A stretch of DNA of 64,000 nt, taken from assembly GCA_023548195.1 (NCBI GenBank), contig JAJHZJ010000121.1:4560180-4624179 (forward strand). Direction: 5' to 3'. Shown here piece by piece: positions 43,733 to 54,732 of the stretch. A program made the position numbers and the translations under genes. The DNA comes from Bettongia penicillata ogilbyi. Lineage: Eukaryota; Chordata; Mammalia; Diprotodontia; Potoroidae. Numbering within the stretch: position 1 is the stretch's first letter; each line of letters starts with the position of its first letter. The notes under the pieces are model-generated. The model was not told where the DNA came from. It did no database searches and saw nothing but the letters and a program-made list of their open reading frames with translations.

Positions 43733-43945
43733 GACAGAATGCTGGACTTAAGGTCAGAAACATTTGGGTTCAAATCCCACCTATCATACATATCAGTTTA
43801 TGAGACTACAGGCAAGTTAATATCTCTGAACCTCCATTTCTTCATCTGTTGCCATAATACTTGTTGTTCTTGTCTCACAAGGTTGTTATGAAATTCAGAA
43901 GTGCTTTGCAAACTTTAAAGGGTTAAACTGATTGTTATTATTGAT
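43733..43945 (+). repeat. MIR, nearly full length
   Basis: 'atttgggttcaaatcccacc', 'cctccatttcttcatctgtt', 'ctcacaaggttgttatgaaa' and 'gtgctttgcaaactttaaag' are MIR from the tRNA half to the 3' end. Confidence 0.88.
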
Positions 43946-43984
43946 TTTCCAACTGCACTTAATAAATGCTTGTTAACATTGATT

Positions 43985-44185
43985 CAAAGAATTTCCATAT
44001 ACAGTGTTCCATGTGATTCTTGCGGTGACCTTGTGGAATAGGGTAGCATGATTATCTTTCTTCAGACGTAGAAATAGAGGCTCAGAGAAATTAAGTGACT
44101 TGCTGATCAGCAGTGGATTGGGGACCAGAAGGAAGGCTTTCCAGGTGTTCACTCCCATCATCTTCCCATGATACCGCACTATCTA
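43985..44185 (+). repeat. MIR-type SINE
   Basis: 'gttccatgtgattcttgcgg', 'gtagaaatagaggctcagag', 'aaattaagtgacttgctgat' and 'gaccagaaggaaggctttcc' follow the gaggaaactgaggc-type layout. Confidence 0.75.
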
Positions 44186-44224
44186 CCAATCTCTTCTCTT
44201 CATTTGTTTACAATTCAACTGGGA

Positions 44225-44480
44225 AGACCATGTCTTTTTTACTGTTGAGTTGTGTCCCACTCTTCATGACCTCATTTGGGGCTTTCTGGGCAAAGATACT
44301 AGAATGTTTTACTGTTTCCTTCTCCAGCTCATTTTACACATGAGGAGCTGAGGCAAACAGAGTTAAATGTCTTTCCCTGGGTCAAATGGCTAGTGTCTGA
44401 GGCCAGATTTGAACTCATGAAGATGAGTCTTCCTGACTCTAAACATGATGCTCTATTCGCTGTGCCACCTAGCTGCCCAA
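44225..44480 (-). mobile_element. Marsupial tRNA-derived SINE (WSINE/MAR type)
   Basis: 'gagttgtgtcccactcttca', 'ggggctttctgggcaaagat', 'acatgaggagctgaggcaaa', 'aggccagatttgaactcatg' and 'gctgtgccacctagctgccc' are the reverse of the copy at 59322. The tRNA-like head is at the high end. Complete. Confidence 0.9.
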
Positions 44481-45004
44481 TGAAAGGGAAATCTGTCTAG
44501 AAGCCATAATATAGCTAGAAAAGAGTACACAAGAGCTGAGTGGATACAGACTTAAGAAATGAGAGTAAGACTAATTAAGAATGAATTCATAAAGATTGGG
44601 GTGGGAGGGAGGAGAAGAAACCCAGGGAAAAATTTGAAAGACTTGCTTCTTTCTAACCAAATTTGGGGGTGGAGGATGACCAGTGTTCAACCCCACCCCC
44701 CACCCCCAAATACCCCACCTTTTCATTTCTCTTATTCCAGGCTTTCATCAGTCACAGGGAAGGCTTTCTAAAGGAGGTTAACTTAGAGTCATATTTTGAA
44801 GTAGAAATATGTTGGTAGGGTTCTTTATTCATCTGGTATACGTTTAATTCTATGTCACATTTTATTTTTTTTAATTCTAGTTTTCTTTTCCTGTTCCTCA
44901 TAATGAAAACAAATCAACCCTTCTTCAAAGCACTGACAAAAATCTATCCTAGAATTATTATACCTAGACTTGGAAGGGAATGTTGGTAATATCAAATCAA
45001 ACCC
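44481..45004. other. No recognisable feature
   Basis: Contains a C-run near 44695-44705 but no repeat or coding pattern. Confidence 0.55.
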
Positions 45005-45330
45005 TATTTTAAACATGAATTTTGCTACAATATCCCTGACAAGTGGACCTCTTTAACATTTCCAGCGATGGGAAATTCACTATAGCCCTCAGCATTTTTG
45101 GACAGCTCTAATCGTTAGGAAATTAGTTCTTCCCTATATTTAGTTGAAATTTACTCTCGTCTAACTCCCAACCATTAGTTCTGATTTTCCCATTGGTGCT
45201 ACATAGGGTAAAACTAATTTCTCTTCAACATGAAAGTATTTGATGATGGCTATGATGTTCCCCAAGTCTTCTCCAGGCTAAGAATCCTTATTTCCTTCAA
45301 CTGGTCATCATCTGACATCAGTTATGATCA
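45005..45330 (+). mobile_element. CR1/L3 LINE relic, first part
   Basis: 'tttttggacagctctaatcg', 'ttaggaaattagttcttccc', 'cccaagtcttctccaggcta' and 'cttcaactggtcatcat' match the copy at 25.0-25.5 kb. Confidence 0.75.
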
Positions 45331-45409
45331 CTGATGCAGAACTGACTTTAGGGAGAGACACTGATGTGCTGAAAAATCTTTAACTGTATATCTTTGACTT
45401 TAAAAAGTG

Positions 45410-45592
45410 CCCTGAAAACACTTTTAAAGTTTAATGTGTATTATTAACGCATCGCTGAGCTTAGACAATCAACAAAATGATGAATTAAGCCTTGATTTGT
45501 AGGGTTTGCTGGCTTCCAAGGTATAAATGCTCCCACTAAAAATTTAACAATCAGCTCTTGGAGCTTAAACCAGCTTTGGCACACCCTTGGGG
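45410..45592 (+). repeat. Unclassified dispersed repeat X, copy 4
   Basis: 'aaagtttaatgtgtattatt', 'gagcttagacaatcaacaaa', 'ggcttccaaggtataaatgc' and 'tggcacacccttggg' align with copies 1 to 3. It lies in the gap of a split CR1/L3 relic. Confidence 0.75.
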
Positions 45593-46094
45593 AGATGTAA
45601 TGGTAGCTCAAAAATGATAGCTCAGACATGCAGACAATTGAGCTTCCCATTAGTGTTAGAAGTGTTATGCCAAGACCACTGGTAGTCTGCAAATGTTGCT
45701 GTAGGCAAAGCAGACACACAAAGGGCATGCAGATGGGATATGTCTTGTGGATTTCTCTTTCTGGAGGGGGGTGAGTTTCCCAGCAGAGCATGAGAAACTG
45801 CACCTGGGAAAATGCCCATATGATAACCACCATGTTGTTTCTCTATCATGAAAGTCTCACCTAACTACTTCTCTTTCTCCTACTTTCTATTGGTTTTCAG
45901 CCACAGAAGCATTACGACTGATCTAAAACACAACATTAACACTGCTGATATGTTGGCTGTACATCTTACGTGTCTTGGCTCTGGGAAGAAATACTATTGC
46001 ACTATCCTAAGGCAGCAACCATACTGGCTCCCATCCTGACTCTGTGCATCAGCTGTGTTGTCTCTCCCACAGTATTAACAATTTGGTTTTGAGT
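45593..46094. other. Unassigned sequence inside the split CR1/L3
   Basis: Overlapping minus-strand frames of 129 and 75 codons (45444-45849) have no recognisable domain; the first starts within repeat X. Confidence 0.5.
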
Positions 46095-46240
46095 CCCTTC
46101 GTCATTCTGATAGCTGTTCTCCGGCTATGTCCCAGCTTGCCAATGTCCCTCCTAATGTGTAGTGCCCTGATCTGAACACGATACAGCAGATGTGGCCTGA
46201 CAAGGGAAGATCATAGAGCCGGGCATGTAAACCTGATTCT
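46095..46240 (+). mobile_element. CR1/L3 LINE relic, second part
   Basis: 'cggctatgtcccagcttgcc', 'aatgtccctcctaatgtgta', 'gtgccctgatctgaacacga' and 'gatgtggcctgacaagggaa' continue the relic from 45330 after a gap of about 765 bases. Confidence 0.78.
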
Positions 46241-47386
46241 TCCTCCTACTCTAAAAAGAAAAGGGCAAATTTACTTCTAAACATACTTAGTCACCCCTCT
46301 AAATTCTTTTGATCTGAGAATTAATTTTAAAAAATTGAAGTTTATTGATTTAGTTATCATTTATTATTGAAAATAGTTTCCCTGTGTGGTGATAGCCCTG
46401 CCACTATGCTCACTTTTGCTAGTGATATCAGAAGCCTAAAGTATACTTGTGGGTAGCAAGGAAAAGCAAGATGCTGTTTGACATAGCCATGAACTTCCTT
46501 TCTGGGGCATGCTACTTCAATCCACTATCCATGCACTATCCCCCTCTCTTGGTTCAATTGCTACCAGGGTAGATGGTTCCCTGCCCTTCTCTCCTTTACC
46601 TGCTCATGAAATTTCTCCCAGTGTAAGGATTCCTATTCATAGTTCTATACTCTTCGGGCTGCTTTCTGGGGCATTAAGGCATTTAATGAAAACAAAGGGG
46701 TAATATAATCATTGTCTCAGCATCCTCTTTCCCAATATCATCAAATAAAGGGGTTCCCTCAGGGAGACACTGGTCAACAGACCCTCCTCCTTACCAACAT
46801 TCTAATTAGAACTCTGGGGTTAATTTAGTCTCCGAGTTTCTTCACACTTGATGTTCCTTGTTTCTATGGGTAGAAAGTCCCTACCTTCAGAGCCCTTAAT
46901 CCCCATGATTCAGAACTGCTGTCTGTCCAAGCAGGAATCCTTTCCTCTGTTGCACATCCCTCCTCTCATCCTTCTGATGTTAGCCTTCTTCCTCCTCAAT
47001 TCCTTTCCTGTTCTGCCGATGATATCTACTGTGCTCTTTGGAAGTCCTGCTAAGATCCTTGCCTTCATCTTTGAATCTCTTCCTATTATGTTAGGCTTAC
47101 CTTCTGGTACTCACTGGATCTTGGCTTTCTCCCAAAGACAGCACATCTCTTTAAAACTACCTTCAATATTTATTCACACCTTTCAACCTCTCCCAAATCC
47201 CACAATTTCTTCCTCTAATTTCTCTTCCCCACTTCCCACTCCAACCCATGGTTTAGGGCTAGGACGAGAAACACAATCCTTGCTACTCAACATTTGCTTC
47301 TTGTTTCTGACTACTGAGCCAATAAATACTGTTAGAGGAAGTCACAAAACTGTTTAGCATGGAACCAATTCAGATGAGTAACAGGT
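46241..47386. other. Unassigned, with an unsupported 169-codon frame
   Basis: The plus-strand frame at 46848-47357 is the longest in the window. It is rich in Leu, Ser, Pro and Phe, lacks recognisable motifs, and is pyrimidine-rich in a way that favours chance frames. It may be an eroded LINE piece. Confidence 0.5.
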
Positions 47387-47565
47387 AGCATTGATATAAT
47401 GCTTTACGGTATTTAAAATACTTTATAAATATTATCTCATTTTATCCTCATAATAACCCTGGGAAATAGGTGTTATATTATTCCCGCTTTATGGATGAGG
47501 AAACTGAAAGGAATGGAGGTTTAATGACTTGCCCAGGTACACATAGCTAGCAAGTACCTGAAGCT
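47387..47565 (+). repeat. MIR-type SINE, left part (split)
   Basis: 'tctcattttatcctcataat', 'atggatgaggaaactgaaag' and 'aatgacttgcccaggtacac' lead up to a nested SINE. The right part resumes at 47742. Confidence 0.85.
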
Positions 47566-47741
47566 GTTGCTTTCTTCCTTCTTGAATAGGACCATGACAT
47601 CAGGGATGTGATGTCATGATGTGCAAGTGAATTGGATTTAAGTGAGGGAGGGCTGTGAAAAGTCACCAGCCTCACCTTCTCCTCTGGAGCCATCTGAGTC
47701 TAGTGGCAAGATATAGATCAGGATGACTGAAGATGGCCTCC
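47566..47741 (-). mobile_element. RTE-linked SINE, longest copy
   Basis: 'ttcttgaataggaccatgac', 'aattggatttaagtgaggga', 'cagcctcaccttctcctctg', 'ccatctgagtctagtggcaa' and 'gatcaggatgactgaagatg'. The second half matches the 5' region of the RTE-like LINE at 22.56-22.70 kb, and the low-coordinate end matches its 3' terminus. Confidence 0.82.
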
Positions 47742-47805
47742 ATCTAAAGCTAGATCCTCCTAACTCTAGATCCAATACTCTATCCACTGTGCCATCCAGC
47801 TACCT
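47742..47805 (+). repeat. MIR-type SINE, right part
   Basis: 'gatcctcctaactctagatc' and 'tactctatccactgtgccat' complete the SINE begun at 47387. Confidence 0.82.
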
Positions 47806-47811
47806 CTAAAA

Positions 47812-47865
47812 AAGGATAACTTTCATTTATATAGTGCTCTAAAGTCTGCAAAATATTGCATGACA
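47812..47865 (+). repeat. MIR-type fragment
   Basis: 'ctttcatttatatagtgctc' and 'taaagtctgcaaaatattgc' are the head of a MIR-type SINE. Confidence 0.6.
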
Positions 47866-47934
47866 ATCCTTAGATTCAACAGTGATTGATTTCGTATCAC
47901 ATTCTCCAGAGCAGCTGCTCAGAATCTTCTCCTC

Positions 47935-48380
47935 TTTCCTTTAAAAATATTTTTAATTAAAAAAAATGTTTTCTTTCCCTCTCATTTCCCTTCCCCAACT
48001 GAAAAAGAAAAACAAAACTCTTGTAACAAATATGCATAGCCAAGTAAAATAAATTTCCACATTAACCATGCCCAAAATATATCTCATTATGCATTTGGAA
48101 TCATTACTCTGTCAGGCAATGATTAGCAAGCTTCATCACTGGTAACCTGAAAGTGTTGTTGCTTGTTGCATTGATCAGAGTCCTTAAGTTTTTAAAAGTA
48201 ATTTGTTTTTACAATCTTGTTATCATATAAGTTATTCTCCTGGTTTTGCTTGCTTTGCTCAATAACAGTACATTCCGCCATTTCTTAAAATATAATAATA
48301 TTCCACTACATTCATATGCCACAATTAGTTTATCCATTCTCCAATTGATGGGTGATTTCTTAGTTTCACCTTTTTCCTCT
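47935..48380 (-). mobile_element. L1 3' end, minus strand
   Basis: 'gaaaaacaaaactcttgtaa', 'aatatgcatagccaagtaaa', 'gttattctcctggttttgct' and 'ttctccaattgatgggtgat' match 5090-5735 and the reverse of L1 ORF2 C-terminus plus 3' UTR. Confidence 0.82.
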
Positions 48381-48394
48381 CAGCTCTCCAGATT

Positions 48395-49922
48395 TACCCA
48401 ATTCCTTTTCCTCTTGGTAAGTAACTTCATCTCTTACTTTACTGAGAAGATTAAATGATCCCATCTTCTCCTACCTCTAACCTGCCCTATCTGAGTTCAT
48501 TTCTCCACCTCTCTACTTCATATACTCCCCAGTTTTTCCTTCTCTATTTTCTACAGTCTCAGAGAATGAAGTGGCCATTCTTGTTGCCCATGGTCTCCAG
48601 TTTCCTTTTGGAGTTCCTCTCTGATTTTCACACTCTCCCTATTGTCTTCTTCCCTGATGTTTAAAATTTTACTCATGTTTTTGTAATACTGAAAAATTCT
48701 GCCCGTTATTCTAGAATTTGATAAAATTATTGTACCTCTCCTCTTTAAGCACCAATATCCCAGAAAGACTACTTATTGACTCCATTTCCACTCTACCTAT
48801 TCATTCTTCAGCACCTTGCTATGACTTCTGAATCTATTATTCCACTAAAATTGTTCTCTTAAAAAAGTCACCAGTTACCTTTCATTTTCTAAATCTGTTG
48901 GCATGTTTTATTTTCAATCTTTGACCTTTCTACAGCTTTCAAAACTGCAGACCATCCAGTCCTCCTATAACCTCTTTTGTTGATTTCTGCAGCATAGCAA
49001 CTTCCTGGCTTTTCTGCCACCTACATTATTTTGTGTTCTTCTGCACTAATTTATTATTCTCTTCCTATCACTTCTTTCATTTGATGGCACTACCATCTTT
49101 CCAATCACTCGAATACTTAAGCGTCTTTTTGGACTCTCCCTTCTCTCCTATCTTTACCTCTCATATTCAATTAATTGCCAAGTCCTGTTGATCCTACATC
49201 CGCAATATTTTGCATTTTTGCTTCATTCCATTTACACTGTTACCATTCCAGTCCAGGCCCTCATTACCTATTGCCTGGATCACTTTAATACCTTCCTGAC
49301 TGGTGTTCTTGCTTCCAGTGTCCCTCCCTGCCTCCTTCAATTATCCGCTGTGTTGCAGCCAAAATCATCTTCCTTGGGCACAGTCCTAACCATGTCATTC
49401 CCCTGTTCAGTATTTTCACTGAACCTTTATTTCCTACATGATGAAACATTAATTTCTTTGCATTTAAGGGCTTCCAATCAACTTTTCCAGACTAATTTCA
49501 CATTATTGCTCTTTATAGGCTATGATATACTAGCTAAATGTGACTTTCAGTTATTCTTGGAACTCTATGTACTGTTCTCAGTCTTTGTGCAATTGAATAG
49601 ACTGGATACATGGATGTATTATTTTTTCATCTTTGCTTGTGAATTGAGTCTTTTATCTTAATGGCTGAATTCAGCTGTCACATCTTCCATGAAGCCTTCC
49701 TTTCTCTCCCTCCTCAGCTGAAAGCAATCTCTTCCCCTTACCAAATTTCCCAAAGCATTTTCTGGGGATCTTTCTTTTGATGCTATCATATTCTAGTGTG
49801 CATTATACATTTTATGTAGTCCTCTGAAGTCCAGGGACAATGCCATTTTTGTCTTTGTCTAAGTAATCAGAACAGAATCTTTCCCATATGGAAACTTAAT
49901 AAATGTTTGTTGAATTGAATTG
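48395..49922 (+). mobile_element. L2 LINE, 3' 1.5 kb including ORF2 relic
   Basis: Translated pieces 'TAFKTADHPVLL' (about 48932-48965; families have AFDTVDH) and 'VQALITYCLDHFNTFLTGVL' (about 49250) are the reverse transcriptase and C-terminal parts of L2 ORF2. The 3' UTR has 'aagtccagggacaatgccat' and ends 'aacttaataaatgtttgttg', then 'aattgaattg'. The open stretch at 49188-49661 (157 codons) is a surviving frame of this relic, not a gene. The catalytic aspartate of motif A appears to be replaced by lysine. Confidence 0.85.
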
Positions 49923-50190
49923 ACTTACTAATGGATAACTAGGCTGTTCACGATCATGATGTATTAGGCAGATTTGGTGCAAAGTGAGGATCAGACTGTA
50001 TTGTCTGAGTTTTTCATGAAGTTTCTCTGTCATAGGTGTCTGTGTGCCAATGAGTGGGAAGGCACCCTAAGAGCATTACGTGGTATCTAACGTTTGCTTC
50101 CTTTAGTAGGTTTTGAGGTAGGTAGGACCACTCTTGGGCTAGAGTCCTAGTCCAGAAATCTCCAATATAATTTCCTTTTTAGAAATTTTT
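49923..50190. other. No recognisable feature; ends in an L1 target duplication
   Basis: Unique sequence. The last eight bases, aaattttt (50183-50190), recur at 55301-55308 and are a plausible target-site duplication of the next L1. Confidence 0.5.
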
Positions 50191-52102
50191 ATGGGAGAGG
50201 ATTCTGGGAAAATGGCAGAGTAGGTCAGAAAATTCTAAATTGTCAAGATTTTCCCTCACAAAAGAGAAAAAAATAGCATCTTGGGGTGAACAAAGTTGGG
50301 GCAAAAATAAATAAGAATAGGGGAACAATAGGAGTCTTCCTGGAACAATTAGAGAAGATCACAAGAAAAATTCCAGGATGAGGTTTGATCTCTGTGAAGA
50401 GTAAACACCTCCAGGCTCAGATCCACTTTAACAACAAGTGACAATCCCTGGGGTTAGTTGGTTTGGTTAGTTAGGCTTCCACAGGAAGTTTTGCCCCTAG
50501 GGCAGTAAGAGGAGTTGGATATCTGAGCCTGGGAAGATGGAGAGAACATCTGCTGACAAGGAACACCAGACCCAGCTGTGCTGTGAAGAGTGGAGGGAAG
50601 GAGGGCAGAAGGAAAGAGCACACATCTAGTGAGTGCAGAAGCAGTGGGGCAGAATGCCCCTGGCTGTGAGCACTTACAGGAAGTTGGAGGTTTGGCTTTG
50701 GTTCCAAGATAGAGGATGGAACTGAAGATCTTGGGCAAGAGGCATCATCCCTCATAATCCAGGACTGGAGGTGATTACCAAAATTAAACTATTGCCACAA
50801 AATTGCACAGGCAAAGGAGAAAGTTATTTCAGCCACAGAAAGTTATTATAGGAATAGAGAATACTGGGATTCATCTTCACAGCAGGATATTGAAACAAAG
50901 AAACCCCTTTCTACCCAAAGAGTAATGTCAAATGGTCACCTGCCCAAAAAGAATTCATAGAAGATCTTTTAAAAAGATTGTAAAAATCAAATGACAGAGA
51001 TGGAGGAAAAAGCAAAAAACAACAAAAAAAGAATAATCCAAGAAAAACAAGAAGATTGTGAAAGTCAATCAATTAGAAAAGGAGATTCAGAATCTCAAGG
51101 AAGAAAATGACACCTTGAAAATTAGAATTGGGCAAGGTGAAGCCAGTGAAATTATAAGAGACCAAGAGATAATTAAACAACATATGAATGAAAAAAATAG
51201 AAGAGAAAGTGCAACATCTTATAAGAAAAACTACAGATCTGGAGAATAGATCAAGAAGAGAAAACATAAAATTAATTGGACTAGTTGAAAGCTATGATAA
51301 AAAAAAGATCTTGATATAATAATACAAGAAATAATTAAAGAAAATTCTCCTGAAACAGTAGAACAAGGGTGGAAAGTAGAAATAGAAAAAATCCATTGAT
51401 CATCACTTAAAAGAGATCCTATGAGGAAAATTCACAGGAATATCATAGTCAAATTCTGAAAACCCCAGCTCAGGGATAAAATATTAAAAGCAACAAGAAT
51501 AAAACAATTTAAATATACACAGCAAAGTTAAACATAATCCTGAATGAAAAAAATGGACATTTAATCAACTGTCAGACTTTCAAGGCTTTGTTAAAAAAAA
51601 AGCAAAACCAGAACTTAATAGAAGATTTGATATACAAGAGCCAAGAGAAACATCAGGTACATACCAAAAGCTGGTTACAAGAGATTCAATAAGGACAGAT
51701 CATTTACTTTTTGTATATGTAAAATGCAAAGTGTATGTCTAAGATTCTTATTAATAATTGGGTAGCTCATTAGAAAGACTGGGGTAAACCTGAATATAAT
51801 ATGAATTAAAAAAGTAAAACCATTAGGAACAGCTAAAAAGTGTAATTATTTTATACAAATGAGGTACAAGAGGAAGAACTGATATGGAGAAATTAGATGG
51901 GGGAAGGGCTTGTGGTTCTGGTAACCTACTTTCATTGGGAATGGATTTAAGAGGGAACAATACATATATATTTAGAAGAGTATAAAAGTCTTCTAAATTC
52001 AGAAGAAATAAAATGGTAGGGGGATAGAAGGGGAGAGAGGATAAGGGAGGGATTCTGAAGGGGAGGGTGAGGGAAAGAGTGTTTAGATTTATGGAAATGG
52101 GA
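50191..52102 (+). mobile_element. L1 element, 5' part (split by HAL1)
   Basis: It starts 'atgggagaggattctgggaa' and 'aatggcagagtaggtcag', the usual L1 5' end, followed by about 800 bases of 5' UTR, an ORF1 relic, and the G-rich region also present in the 28.4-kb copy ('agtataaaagtcttctaaat'). A younger element interrupts it at 52103, and it resumes at 54733. ORF2 is missing. Confidence 0.82.
50990..51660 (+). pseudogene. L1 ORF1 relic (50.2-kb element)
   Basis: The coiled-coil half is visible in the frame at 51058-51249: 'VNQLEKEIQNLKEENDTLKI' shows leucines at heptad spacing. Then come 'LENRSRRENIKLIGL' and the RNA-binding region 'IHRNIIVKF', in shifted frames. Stops follow at several points. 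The last third is reduced compared with the 52.6-53.5 kb copy. Confidence 0.8.
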
Positions 52103-52585
52103 GGGGGCAGAGCCAAGATGGTGGAGTAGAAGCTGGAGCTTTCTCTCTAAACCCCTCAAAAAACCCTCTAAAAATGAGTAAGTAAACACTAGAGCAGCAG
52201 AAGCCACAAAAAGACAGACTGAAGCAAATTTCCAGTCCAAGACCACCTGGAAGGTCAACTGGAAGGGTCTATTGCACTGAGAGCAGAGCTCAGGTCAGTG
52301 TGGGTCACACCGGTGCAGACTGACGAGAAGCAGACCTTAATGGATTGAATCACTGGGGGCTACTGCAGTTTCCAGACTTCTCAACCTGTAAACGCCAAAG
52401 ACAGCTTCCAAGTTCATTGGGAAGGATCTCTTACCTTGCTGAGAGGGGAGCAGGGTCCAGTCCTAGCCCTCTGACCCTAGCATGGCCCTACTTCCAGGGT
52501 GTTGGTAGTCACCATTGAAGGAGAGGCAGCTTCTGGAGCCCCCCACTTAACAAAGAGCTCAAAGGTCAAGTAATTGTTTGGGAAA

Positions 52586-53483
52586 ATGAGCAAACACAGG
52601 AAAAAGAAACAGACTATTATTCTTACTTTCTCAGTGAAGAGGTATTTTCTTACATCATTGGTGATGAGCCAGATCAAAGCAAAAATTGGGAAGAGAAATG
52701 AGAGTAATGCAAAAAAATCATGAAAAATGAGTCAATAGCTTGCTAAAGGAAACACACCAAAAAGTTGAAGACAATAACAGCTTTAAAATTAGATTAACCC
52801 AAATGGCAAAGGAGGTCCAAAAAGTTGATGAGGAGAAGAATGTCTTAAAAAGCAGAATGGTTCAAAGGGCAAACAAGGTGCAAAAGCTCACTGAAGAAAA
52901 CATTTCCTTAAAACTTAGAATGGAGCAAATGGAAGCTAACGACCTTATGAGAAATCAAGAAATTATAGAATAAAGCCAAAGAATGAAAAAATAGAAGACA
53001 TTATGAAGTATCTCGTTGGGAAAACAACTGACCTACAAAATGGATCCAGGAGAGATAATTTAAAAATTATTGGGACTACATGAAAATCATGATAAAAAAA
53101 GAGAATAGACATCATATTTCAAGAAATTATCAAGGAAAAGTGCCCTGATATTCTAAAACCAGAGGGTAAAATAGATATTGAAAGAATCCACCAATCACCT
53201 CCTGAAAGAGATTCCCAAAAGGAAAACTCTAAGGAATAATGTACCCAAATTCCAGAGTTCCCAAGCCAAGGAGAAAATATTACAAGCAGTCAGAAAGAAA
53301 CAGTTTGAGAATTATGGAAGCACAATCAGGATAACACAAAATCTAACAACTTCTACATTAAGGGATTGTAGTGCTTGGAATATGATATTTCAGAGATCAA
53401 AGGAGCTAGAATTAAAACCAAGAAGCACCTACCCAGCAAAACTGAATATAATACTTCAGGGGAAAAAAATGAAACTTCTATGA
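52586..53483 (+). pseudogene. ORF1 of the HAL1 element, inactivated
   Basis: The start ATG at 52586 opens 'MSKHRKKKQTII', the basic N-terminus. The coiled coil lies at 52740-52973 ('EDNNSFKIRLTQMAKEVQKV', 'LTEENISLKLRMEQMEAN'), a stop at 52971-52973 breaks the frame, and the C-terminal domain follows at 53178-53483 ('RKTLRNNVPKFQSSQAKEKI', 'YGSTIRITQNLTTSTLRD', 'PRSTYPAKLNIILQG'). At least one stop and one frameshift separate the halves. In the family this protein forms trimers that bind element RNA. Confidence 0.85.
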
Positions 53484-53749
53484 AATAGAGGACTTCCAAA
53501 CATTCCTATTGAATGAGCTAAATAGAAAATTTGACTTTCAAATATAAGAATCAAGAAAAGCATAAAAAGATAACCAGGAAAGAGAAACTATAAGGGACTT
53601 ATTAAGGTTAAACTGTTTACATTCCTACATGGAAAGATGATATTTGTAACTCATGAGACCTTCCTCAGTTTTAGGATAGTTGGAGGGAATATACACATAC
53701 GTACATACACACCTATGTGTGTGTTTATGTATCTATCTATCCATGTATA

Positions 53750-53751
53750 TA

Positions 53752-53809
<58 letters not shown>

Positions 53810-53880
53810 GAAAGAGAGAGAGAGAGAGACAGAGAGAGACAGAGACAGAGAGACAGACAGAGAGAGAGACAGAGAGCGAG
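53750..53880. repeat. (TG)n(TA)n(GA)n compound microsatellite
   Basis: Consecutive gtgtgt, tatata and gagaga/gagaca tracts inside the HAL1 inter-region. Related L1 copies have the same simple-repeat position, so it probably arose from element sequence. Confidence 0.92.
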
Positions 53881-54732
53881 CACAGGATGAGCTGAATGTG
53901 AAGGTATAATAACTAAAAAAGAAAATTAAGTGTTGAGAGGAAAGTATTAGGAAAAAGAGAAAGAGAAAGGCAGCGGTAGAAGGTAGTAAATCATCTCACA
54001 AAAAAGAGTCAAGAAAGCAGTTGTACAAAGCAGGTGAAGAAAGGGAAGATGAGAAGGAATAAGTGAGCCTTCCTCCCATTGAATTTGGCTTCAGGAGGGA
54101 ATAACATGCACACTCAGCTGGGTTTTATCTTACCATAAAGGAAAGTTTTTCTTACCATAAAGGAAAGCAGGGGGGAAGGGGATAAGAGAGGGGGAATAAT
54201 AAAAAGGACAGGAGATTGTGGAAAAGTTTAATCAGAAACAAACACTATGATAGAGGGATAGGTCAAAGGTAAGAACAGAATAAATGGAGGGTGGGACAGG
54301 ATAGAGGGAAATATAGTTAGTCTTTCACAACATGACTGTTATGATAGTCTTTTGCATGACTACACATGTATAACCTATATCAAATTCCTTGCTTTCTCAA
54401 TGAGGGTGGATGGGGAGGGGGGAAGAGAGAGAATGTGGAACTCAAAGCTTTAAAGATGAATGTTAAAGATTGTTTTTACAAGCAACTAGGAAATAAGATA
54501 TATAGGCAATGGGGTATAGAAATCTACTTTGCCTTAGAGAAAAATAGAAGGGAAGGGGATAAGGGTGGTGGTGGTGATAGAAGGGAGAACAGATTGGAGG
54601 ACAGGGTAATCAGAGTATGTATTGTCATAGGTTAGAAGGAGGGAGGAGATGGGGAGAAAATTTGAAATTCAAAATTTTGTGGAAGTGAATGTTGAAAACT
54701 GAAAATAAATAAATTTTTAAAAAAGAAAGAAA

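Larger units (their letters stand above)
52103..54732 (+). mobile_element. Half-L1 (HAL1) element, essentially complete
   Basis: About 2.6 kb. The 5' end is 'gggggcagagccaagatggt', then 'ggagtagaagctggag'. A 5' UTR, an ORF1 relic (52586-53483), a microsatellite (53750-53880) and a G-rich 3' UTR ('gagggtggatggggaggggg', 'ggagaaaatttgaaattcaa') follow, ending 'gaagtgaatgttgaaaactg' plus an A-rich tail. No ORF2 lies between ORF1 and the 3' UTR, which defines HAL1: it would have depended on an L1 for mobility. It is inserted in the older L1, with a near-matching duplication gaaatggga/agaatggga. Confidence 0.85.

Noticed and set aside
45444..45833. 129-codon minus-strand frame
   Set aside because: It overlaps dispersed repeat X and lies in the gap of a CR1/L3 relic.
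46848..47357. 169-codon frame, longest in the window
   Set aside because: No motif or domain, pyrimidine-rich composition that favours chance frames, and no sign of splice context.
49188..49661. 157-codon frame as a possible gene
   Set aside because: It is a surviving stretch of L2 ORF2 with the L2 3' UTR directly downstream.
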